64,000 nt of DNA from positions 2,852,001-2,916,000 of the forward strand of contig NC_135355.1 in assembly GCF_051622035.1 (NCBI RefSeq), read 5' to 3'. Positions 63,601-64,000 of this stretch are shown piece by piece. The notes beneath the pieces are model-generated. The model searched no databases, was not told the DNA's origin, and saw only the letters and a program-made list of their open reading frames with translations. The stretch comes from Arctopsyche grandis. Taxonomy: Eukaryota; Arthropoda; Insecta; Trichoptera; Hydropsychidae. The position numbers and the translations under genes were made by a program. Each line of letters starts with the position of its first letter. The stretch's first letter is position 1.

Positions 63601-64000
63601 TGGTCGTACGATACAACAATTTAAGTACATTAGCGGCAAAGCTACTTGCCCAACAGGATGCTCCACCCCAGCGTGCGTGTGTGCGGAAGGATACACGCGG
63701 GATTCTGCTACTGGGCAGTGCGTTCTGACTCCAGACTGTCGTAAGTTTTGCAACCAAAAATAGGCTATACTCCATTATGAGACGATTGTTTGTTGTAAAT
63801 AAACATATTTTTAGCTCCACCATCATGTCCCGGTTCCCATGAGGTATACACCGCTTGTGGAGGTCCTGGTTGTGAAGAAATCTGTCCTTTGGTATTTGGT
63901 GGTCGTACGATACAACAATTTAAGTACATTAGCGGCAAAGCTACTTGCCCAACAGGATGCTCCACCCCAGCGTGCGTGTGTGCGGAAGGATACACGCGGG
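29382..64000 (+). CDS. TIL gene B: giant secreted multi-TIL protein, 3' end outside window
   Basis: A signal-peptide exon (29382-29463) is followed on the same strand by 41 complete single-domain TIL exons and one cut by the window edge, all phase 1-1 with consensus borders. Coordinates are given in the exon entries. It would encode well over 2500 residues of repeated ten-cysteine domains. Early exons are type I (171-192 nt); from 54848 on they are type II (222-225 nt) with about 20 residues between Cys4 and Cys5. A long intron (36931-45983) holds a LINE inserted in a hAT relic. Exon 5 would read CRK then stop if its intron were retained, so it is possible that 29382-36939 is one gene and 45984 onward another. 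No stop-bearing last exon is seen before the window ends. Confidence 0.75.
29506..29546. repeat. (AT)n microsatellite in gene B intron 1
   Basis: About 20 AT dinucleotides fill much of the short intron between exons 1 and 2. Confidence 0.9.
29583..29753 (+). CDS. Gene B exon 2: TIL domain 1 (Cys2-Cys10)
   Basis: Acceptor ATTTGCAG at 29582, donor GTATAA at 29754, 57 codons. It encodes nine cysteines with Cys1 supplied by exon 1, like gene A exon 2. The core is CGKNDCVDTC, the Cys5-Cys6 loop VGN and the tail GFIRN. Confidence 0.82.
30145..30220 (+). repeat. Dispersed repeat family 1 fragment
   Basis: TTTTTACATACCTCCTTTACATTTCACATGG matches the left edge of the family 1 copy at 3618. Only the first 75 bp are recognisable. 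From 29754 to 30145 nothing is seen. Confidence 0.5.
30262..30480 (-). mobile_element. LINE-like 3' UTR fragment, minus strand (shared with 53385)
   Basis: A TTTATTTTTATTTT tail leads into ATATACCATTCTCTTCATAGG and ACTGTGGCTAGATAATACATAAATAA. A related copy is at 53385-53600, and a plus-strand piece at about 54738-54805. Confidence 0.5.
30547..30618. repeat. (AT)n microsatellite
   Basis: An uninterrupted run of about 36 AT dinucleotides. From 30619 to 31129 there is no gene; 31010-31060 has a short family 2 end (TTCGGATGTGACCAACCC). Confidence 0.9.
31417..31614 (-). pseudogene. hAT transposase C-terminal dimerisation fragment
   Basis: The minus-strand frame reads PVNSVDAERYFSKYNIIVTN then RRTNLKTESAE and MLSFNKF, the conserved C-terminal dimerisation block of hAT transposases. 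Only about 65 aa remain and no N-terminal DDE region was found. Confidence 0.75.
31680..32280 (-). pseudogene. Non-LTR reverse transcriptase fragment nested in hAT
   Basis: Two overlapping minus-strand frames. The first (32277 to 31927) has LIGNLYWNQTAVVRVE, GVRQGCVLSPLLFNLYSE and NNIRYANDTVLL, where the catalytic YADD is changed to YAND. The second (31934 to 31680) continues with GLKLNTKNTKWM and GFRYLGCYLGE. This is the palm-thumb region of an RTE/L2-like RT, broken by a frameshift, with no endonuclease. Confidence 0.75.
32714..32870 (-). repeat. C-rich dispersed repeat, inverted copy of 15720-15880
   Basis: GGACACTTACCTCTGGTCAAAAACCCCCTGG is the complement of the block at 15815-15845. It starts right after the inner hAT-like terminus. 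Confidence 0.55.
32880..33116 (+). mobile_element. Helitron 3' terminus
   Basis: The end carries a short GC stem-loop (CCCGG GCAAAG CCGGG at about 33090-33105), then TAATAAAG and a terminal CTAG at 33113-33116, followed by T. This is the signature of Helitron 3' ends. The upstream GGGGGCGCC-rich segment probably belongs to it; the 5' end was not identified. A weaker relative may lie at 54712-54741. Confidence 0.6.
33150..33480 (+). repeat. Dispersed repeat family 2 fragment
   Basis: It carries GTCAAAAATGTTGTGACCAC, GGTTTTGGTCAGAATTCG and AACCGGAAGTAGTAG, ending at CTTGTGCAAGTTTCCGTAC. It is nested in the hAT element. The next stretch, to 33657, is hAT right-end sequence. Confidence 0.6.
33998..34380 (+). 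pseudogene. Decayed copy of the LINE at 1-1747
   Basis: GAATTTGCCTCAATTATCTGG and later blocks repeat 869-1080 of the first LINE, with indels and stops, followed by a shortened 3' UTR. The C-terminal RT part is unreadable as protein. Confidence 0.8.
34515..35140 (-). repeat. Dispersed repeat family 2 copy, minus strand
   Basis: It starts GAATGTGACCAAACCATGACTTTATC and holds several TACTTCCGG-type blocks. A head-to-head copy on the other strand follows at 35370. Confidence 0.6.
35370..35880 (+). repeat. Dispersed repeat family 2 copy
   Basis: It carries TTCTTCCACTATTTTTTTC, CCGGAAGTCG and AAGCGGAAGTAGAAC, and ends near GTCACACCCGAATG. With 34515-35140 it forms a large imperfect inverted repeat about 100 bp upstream of gene B exon 3. 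Confidence 0.6.
35983..36168 (+). CDS. Gene B exon 3: TIL domain 2
   Basis: Acceptor TTTTTTGTAG at 35982, donor GTACGT at 36169, 62 codons. Ten cysteines, core CGNDGCQPSC, loop NPI. The tail is SFVRD, where the usual GFVRN glycine is serine. Confidence 0.83.
36238..36411 (+). CDS. Gene B exon 4: TIL domain 3
   Basis: Acceptor TGATTAG at 36237 (short pyrimidine tract), donor GTAAGT at 36412, 58 codons. The core is CGNDGCQPTC, the loop VPN and the tail GHVRN. The preceding intron is only 69 bp. Confidence 0.82.
36477..36540. repeat. Short hairpin in gene B intron 4
   Basis: GTTACTTGGGCAATG..ACACTTAC is mirrored by GTAAGTG..CATTGCCCGAGTAAC. This 64-bp palindrome is probably a tiny foldback MITE. 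Confidence 0.6.
36757..36930 (+). CDS. Gene B exon 5: TIL domain 4 (possible gene end)
   Basis: Acceptor TGTTTCAG at 36756, donor GTAAAT at 36931, 58 codons. The core is CGDNGCQPTC and the loop VPI. The donor is weak, and reading through gives CRK then TAA at 36937-36939. It is therefore either an internal exon before a 9-kb intron or the last exon of a four-TIL protein. Confidence 0.8.
36980..37290 (+). repeat. (TTA)n-rich repeat with LINE-like 3' end
   Basis: TTATTA runs fill 36980-37140 and again 37258-37282. The second run follows TCATCGTCTGGAATAAAAGC, as at the 3' end of CR1/L2-type LINEs with (ATT)n tails. From 37290 to 38130 I see no gene. Confidence 0.55.
38134..38315 (-). mobile_element. 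Probable left end of a hAT/ZMYM1-like element
   Basis: CCCAATGGCGGATTAAGCG and GGAGGCCACAGGCGCAATG resemble hAT termini with a GGCGGATT motif. The transposase relic on the same element resumes at 42110 on the minus strand, after the LINE insertion. The exact terminus and target duplication were not found. Confidence 0.4.
38420..39064 (+). CDS. LINE ORF1 protein (RNA-binding, 214 aa)
   Basis: The N-terminal third looks helical and may form a coiled coil. RKNNVIIFDITE (about 92-103) begins an RRM-like domain, with FTAHRIGLK and RPLKVKL after it. The C-terminal part has IKNDLTYMQR and DLIIKYFNGVPKI. This is the layout of LINE ORF1 RNA chaperones. No zinc knuckle is present. It ends with a slippery run directly before TAA, so some ribosomes may continue into ORF2. 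Confidence 0.8.
   Translation: MAKYVQSVSKILESMVQVLMDPVNRFSKDQMAKLMPFTSDISQTVGEMSCNIAMLEGELSATKIYMSKDTPTTIESTLELVSEMEERKNRKNNVIIFDITETGNNDDNNVIANLLSKAELPNHKFTAHRIGLKQGTKPRPLKVKLDVQQTAISLLRKGPKLGIKIKNDLTYMQRLHINNLWIEMNTRKDKGESDLIIKYFNGVPKIINKNSTKN
39055..39061 (+). promoter_or_regulatory. Candidate -1 ribosomal frameshift site A AAA AAC
   Basis: In the ORF1 frame the last codons are ACA AAA AAC then TAA, giving the heptamer A AAA AAC exactly in register. A -1 slip continues as CTA ACA ATA..., which is the ORF2 frame. A weak stem (AGCATT..AATGCT) lies downstream; I see no strong pseudoknot. Confidence 0.5.
39061..41889 (+). CDS. LINE ORF2: endonuclease and reverse transcriptase
   Basis: The frame is open from 39061. 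The first ATG is at 39217, but endonuclease motifs YYQNVRS and LLTETWL lie upstream of it, so translation must enter before that ATG. The endonuclease continues with GGGVAIL, GDFNLPNLDW and LDLVFSN, to about 39760. RT motifs are KSAGPDNIPP (about 40410), YTDFSKAFDKVD (about 40790), GVPQGSHMGP (about 40964) and catalytic FADD (about 41056). The protein nicks target DNA and copies the LINE RNA. No RNase H is seen. It is a relative of the LINE at 1-1747. Confidence 0.87.
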   Translation, partial: LTIYYQNVRSIISKIQFLKNAIAASAYHIILLTETWLNNLINDSELNFHTYNMYRYDRNINTSTKTRGGGVAILIKKVHSSSVIINTNNSIEQIFISTKIFNVKCIFGCVYIPPSSDISVYNNFINNIETIRLKYPDSKFLITGDFNLPNLDWQNLEMNENSPIHQEIINLSLNLGLKQFNTISNLNDRVLDLVFSNFKNTNVMKSHDVLSPVDGHHPPLDIIITLNKSTNLPLIQQNIFDFHRADYNEIMNQLNVTNWSFLNDNINFESKVIMLNELLISCIYNHVPQYKNKLHFFPKWFSPELKNLIHKKKSVHKLFKIYNSTHIYIEFKKLRALCKLHISKCFKLYIKKTESFIDSNSKYFWSFTKELNNNKTYIPENIQLNGKFVDNTNDSVNLFADFFKSIYVKNNNNNSNYSIVNNNVLISPLHSINISIQKLINKINALDISKSAGPDNIPPIFIKNCANVLTYPLFNLFNQSISTGIFPNSWKSGYLMPLHKNGDKHNVMNYRAICQLSTIPKLFESLVLDEFIPFINNIIIPQQHGFTSGRSTLSNLLLYENFISSALSVKLQVDSIYTDFSKAFDKVDIEILLYKLNSIGISGVLLNWFRSYLSNRSLLVKIGHSKSYSFNPTSGVPQGSHMGPVLFNIFINDIINIFNDVKVLLFADDLKIFKCIKDTNDCATLQTNLNSLNDWCSFNKLYLNIKKCSVVRFSRSNNKIIYNYHINNESLPSSSLIKDLGVIFDDKLTFNSHINFITKNAIKTLGFLIRNSTHFKNVNTIKILYTTLVRNQLEYNSTIWSPYLMKQINIIESVQIKFTRFIKFKFFKSHNHYVSNVIIYRKLNLLKLYDRRKINDISVLCGLLNGTIKCSDLVSLVCFHVPGRSIRCNHLFDMPRFTTNYSLNSAMLRLHRVGNELSMVDLFIVSKYNMKSILFKYFFNIM
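42110..43900 (-). pseudogene. Decayed hAT/ZMYM1-like transposase
   Basis: Read on the minus strand from 43896. First comes an acidic/arginine repeat region (RTDEQLSERN, QPLERIEMQPCRRTDE), then DLELWPEH (about 43550). A TTF-type region follows with CKLFSQDKTKFLTGFNDWKN and LKEHES (about 43330-43230). The C-terminus (about 42350-42110) has LPLSNASGKRSFSVLKRVKN, the hAT dimerisation block. Stops and frameshifts in the middle make it inactive. ZMYM1-like genes are domesticated relatives; this copy is a fossil. Confidence 0.72.
44325..44530 (+). repeat. Dispersed repeat family 1 copy (uninterrupted)
   Basis: TACAAACCTCCTTTACTTTTCAC through GGATCCTCCGCCATTACGATGG to CGTGTAAGACGCGTTTG. It supplies the empty-site sequence for the Harbinger-like insertion at 7683. 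From 43900 to 44325 nothing is seen. Confidence 0.65.
44640..45690 (+). repeat. Dispersed repeat family 2 copy (longest)
   Basis: It contains four to five CCGGAAGTAG-like blocks, two repeats of the GGTTTTGGTCA..AATT module (about 45115 and 45410) and the end GGTTGGTCATACCCGAATTTTTTT. The doubled module suggests an internal duplication. No ORF. From 45690 to 45983 nothing else is seen. Confidence 0.6.
45984..46157 (+). CDS. Gene B exon 6: TIL domain with basic reactive loop
   Basis: Acceptor GAATTTCAG at 45983, donor GTTAGT at 46158, 58 codons. The core is CGDDDCQPTC. The Cys5-Cys6 loop is TRT, the only one in the window with arginine in the middle. In TIL inhibitors that position is P1, so trypsin-like specificity is possible here. 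The donor is weak. Confidence 0.82.
46235..46408 (+). CDS. Gene B exon 7: TIL domain
   Basis: Acceptor ATTATAG at 46234, donor GTAAGT at 46409, 58 codons. It carries CGDNGCQPTC, loop TPT and GYVRN. It is the first, most diverged unit of the following array. Confidence 0.84.
46487..48424 (+). CDS. Gene B array 1: eight TIL exons on a 252-bp unit
   Basis: Exons are 46487-46660, 46739-46912, 46991-47164, 47243-47416, 47495-47668, 47747-47920, 47999-48172 and 48251-48424. Each is 174 nt with acceptor ATTTCAG and donor GTGAGT, and introns are all 78 bp. Cores are CGDDGCQPTC or CGDDNCQPTC; the loop is NPT in the first and SPT in the rest. Introns are nearly identical too, so the whole 252-bp unit was duplicated. 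Copies at 46991/47243 and 47495/47747 share paired differences (AVK/AVQ and GC/NC), showing a 504-bp two-unit duplication. Confidence 0.87.
48502..48613 (+). pseudogene. Broken TIL exon of array 1
   Basis: Homology to array 1 starts at the expected 252-bp spacing. The acceptor has changed from TTTCAG to TTTAAG. Codon 17 after the split codon is TAA (48552-48554) where other copies have CAA. The exon is cut after CTSTCGT by LINE sequence and has no donor. Confidence 0.85.
48635..49993 (+). pseudogene. RTE-like LINE reverse transcriptase fragment
   Basis: About 48635-49215 has IHKKGDKSDIKNNRPI, GFVDYEEAFDTVSH, GNGVRQGDTISPKLFNA and LRFADDIV, then an in-frame TAA at 49216. The reading resumes and shifts frame; 49439-49993 gives the C-terminus with YGCETWTLN, KWQWAGHVARR and GRPQGRWVNEI. 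This is an RTE-clade RT with no endonuclease, truncated at both ends. It lies directly in the broken TIL exon. Confidence 0.82.
50085..50690 (+). pseudogene. Jockey-like LINE endonuclease fragment
   Basis: DIICLTETNFDD (about 50127), then after a stop GEGLLLAIKKHF, VYLPPN and FIIVGDFNIPN (about 50480) are the core endonuclease blocks. Multiple stops. RT is missing. From 50700 to 51004 nothing is recognised. Confidence 0.7.
51005..51418 (+). mobile_element. Solo LTR (Gypsy-like), copy 2
   Basis: 414 bp from TGTTGCG to CGTAACA, flanked by the 4-bp duplication TTAC (51001-51004 and 51419-51422). Homologous to 6684-7062, with small indels that explain the length difference. Confidence 0.75.
51600..51990 (+). 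repeat. Direct repeat of about 90 bp
   Basis: CCTGAGAGTG..ATAGGGT..ACCGGCATTGAATATACTGC through AACATATATAAAATATTTTC occurs at 51608-51699 and again at 51899-51988 with few changes. No gene in this stretch. Confidence 0.75.
52090..52790 (+). repeat. Dispersed repeat family 2 copy
   Basis: It begins near AACCGGAAATGATAG, contains GGTTTTGGTCAGATTTCG and CAACCGGAAGTAAAA, and ends GGGTTGGTCACATCTGAATTTTTTT at about 52785. It lies about 200 bp upstream of the next TIL exon. Confidence 0.62.
52999..53190 (+). CDS. Gene B TIL exon with type I/II hybrid features
   Basis: Acceptor CGTTTTCAG at 52998, donor GTAAGT at 53191, 64 codons. The core is CNDQCQPTC, which lacks CG; the Cys4-Cys5 segment is longer (IFKPKHVTG) and the loop is IPV. 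It is intermediate between type I and type II exons and sits at the boundary between them. Confidence 0.84.
53385..53600 (-). mobile_element. LINE-like 3' UTR fragment, minus strand
   Basis: The TTTATTTTTATTTTTATTTT tail is followed by ATATACCACAGTGTCTTCAC and CACTGCGGCCAGATTATATG, matching 30262-30480. From 53600 to 54700 I see no gene. Confidence 0.5.
54848..55069 (+). CDS. Gene B first type II TIL exon
   Basis: Acceptor AACTTTCAG at 54847, donor GTAAGA at 55070, 74 codons. Cys4-Cys5 spans about 20 residues (TTFGLRTIQRYV..). The core is CGGIGCDANC, the loop SSS, then TPACVCAPGYMRN. It is the most diverged member of the type II set and so may be near its founder. Confidence 0.85.
55158..55382 (+). 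CDS. Gene B type II TIL exon
   Basis: Acceptor TTATCAG at 55157, donor GTAAGT at 55383, 75 codons. Core CGGPGCEATC, long loop TVFGGRTLQQFEYI, Cys5-Cys6 PAG, tail CVCAPGYKRD. Confidence 0.85.
55459..55683 (+). CDS. Gene B type II TIL exon
   Basis: Acceptor AATTTTCAG at 55458, donor GTAAGT at 55684, 75 codons. Core CGGPGCDATC, AVFGGRMIQRFEYI, Cys5-Cys6 IAG. It resembles the RFEYITGRATC exons of the following dimer array. It lacks an ATG, so it is missed by ATG-based scans. Confidence 0.84.
55758..59287 (+). CDS. Gene B array 2: twelve type II TIL exons, 603-bp dimers
   Basis: Exons, each 225 nt: 55758-55982, 56062-56286, 56357-56581, 56654-56878, 56958-57182, 57257-57481, 57561-57785, 57860-58084, 58164-58388, 58463-58687, 58763-58987 and 59063-59287. 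Three sub-types occur. P has QQLMYITGKATCPEG (LKYIT in the 58763 copy). I has IKRFEYITGRATCIAG (TVRATC in the 59063 copy). S has QQFKYISGKTTC with STG (56357) or PTG (58463). P and I alternate, and the pairs starting at 56654, 57257 and 57860 repeat every 603 bp with near-identical introns. The 56357 exon has acceptor TTTTAAG in place of TTTTTAG. Donors are GTAAGT. Confidence 0.86.
59306..60475 (+). pseudogene. Jockey-like LINE RT inserted in a gene B intron
   Basis: PDIIPDFILKGC, GDKSYIGNFRPISLL, YNDFQKAFDKLNH, GVPQGSYLRPLIFN and YGDDLKLY mark an RT in one frame to a TGA at 60132-60134. The catalytic box is YGDD where relatives have YADD. After the stop, further LINE blocks (ALVRSILEYAPMIWNPS) continue in other frames to about 60470. 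Both ends abut intron sequence of the TIL array, so the insertion enlarged one of the short introns to about 1.24 kb without hitting an exon. Confidence 0.8.
60528..60752 (+). CDS. Gene B type II TIL exon after the LINE
   Basis: Acceptor TATTTTCAG at 60527, donor GTATGT at 60753, 75 codons. Core CGGPGCEETC, QQFRYISGRATC, Cys5-Cys6 PTG. It starts the S-type run that forms array 3. Confidence 0.85.
60827..61051 (+). CDS. Gene B type II TIL exon
   Basis: Acceptor ATTTTTAG at 60826, donor GTAAGT at 61052, 75 codons. Core CGGPGCEGIC, QQLNYNSGKATC, PTG. Nearly the same as the next exon, 299 bp downstream. Confidence 0.85.
61126..61350 (+). CDS. Gene B type II TIL exon
   Basis: Acceptor ATTTTTAG at 61125, donor GTAAGT at 61351, 75 codons. 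QQLKYNSGKATC, PTG, tail GYTRN in place of GYTRD. Its downstream intron (61351-61422) differs from the other array introns. Confidence 0.85.
61423..64000 (+). CDS. Gene B array 3: nine type II TIL exons on a 299-bp unit
   Basis: Exons: 61423-61647, 61722-61946, 62021-62245, 62320-62544, 62619-62843, 62918-63142, 63217-63441, 63516-63740, and 63815 to beyond the window end. Exons are 225 nt and introns 74 bp. All read CGGPGCEEIC, QQFKYISGKATC, PTG and CVCAEGYTRD. Copies from 62021 on appear identical in exon and intron. The 61722 copy differs by SN for SH near its start, and 61423 by VYRAC and a DSD for DSA tail. The array continues past the window, so its size is unknown. Confidence 0.88.

Noticed and set aside
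55147-63995. Many minus-strand and alternate-frame ORFs of 60-108 aa in arrays 2 and 3
   Set aside because: They repeat at the unit period, overlap the TIL exons antisense, and run across splice sites; they are by-products of the repeats.
61423-64000. CRISPR array or classical satellite
   Set aside because: The 299-bp unit contains a 225-nt exon with correct splice sites and an intact TIL domain; there are no short spacers, and the genome is eukaryotic.

Overview
The window is eukaryotic, and almost certainly insect, nuclear DNA. It is AT-rich, its real genes are split by introns with GT..AG borders, it has ACAT/ATGT and AT microsatellites, and it is packed with insect-type transposons (BEL/Pao, Jockey-like and RTE-like LINEs, hAT, a Harbinger-like element, a Helitron end, solo LTRs). 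The order cannot be fixed from sequence alone. There are no bacterial operons, rRNA operons or CRISPR arrays.

The only host genes I can support are two plus-strand genes made of trypsin-inhibitor-like (TIL) cysteine-rich domains, one domain per exon. Gene A (4753-17017) has a TATA-like box, a signal-peptide exon and 14 TIL exons. It ends in a stop codon and a poly(A) signal, and the predicted secreted product is 892 aa. Gene B starts at 29382 with its own signal-peptide exon and runs off the right end of the window; I count 41 complete TIL exons plus one cut by the window edge. In both genes the first cysteine of the first TIL domain lies in the signal-peptide exon, so they look like tandem paralogues. 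Every internal exon is phase 1-1, so whole domains can be gained, lost or skipped without changing frame.

Gene B holds three exon arrays. A 252-bp exon+intron unit is repeated at 46487-48424. A 603-bp two-exon unit is repeated at about 55758-58388. A 299-bp unit is repeated from about 61423 to the window end, and its last copies appear identical including introns. A decayed exon at 48502 carries a nonsense codon and is cut by an RTE-like LINE.

The rest is mobile DNA. 1-4100: Jockey-like LINE pieces. 5294-9240 (introns of gene A): a terminal-inverted-repeat element, a solo LTR, and a Harbinger-like element nested in another repeat. 17460-20220: LINE relics and a foldback. 20648-28657: a complete, apparently young BEL/Pao element (identical 229-bp LTRs, 5-bp target duplication) lying between the two TIL genes. 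31138-33657: a hAT element with 8-bp target duplications and nested insertions. 38316-42059: a nearly full-length two-ORF LINE with a candidate -1 frameshift site, inserted in a decayed hAT/ZMYM1-like transposase. 48635-52800: more LINE relics, a second solo LTR and dispersed repeats. The TIL genes are the functional content; the transposons sit in introns and intergenic DNA and in places disrupt exons.
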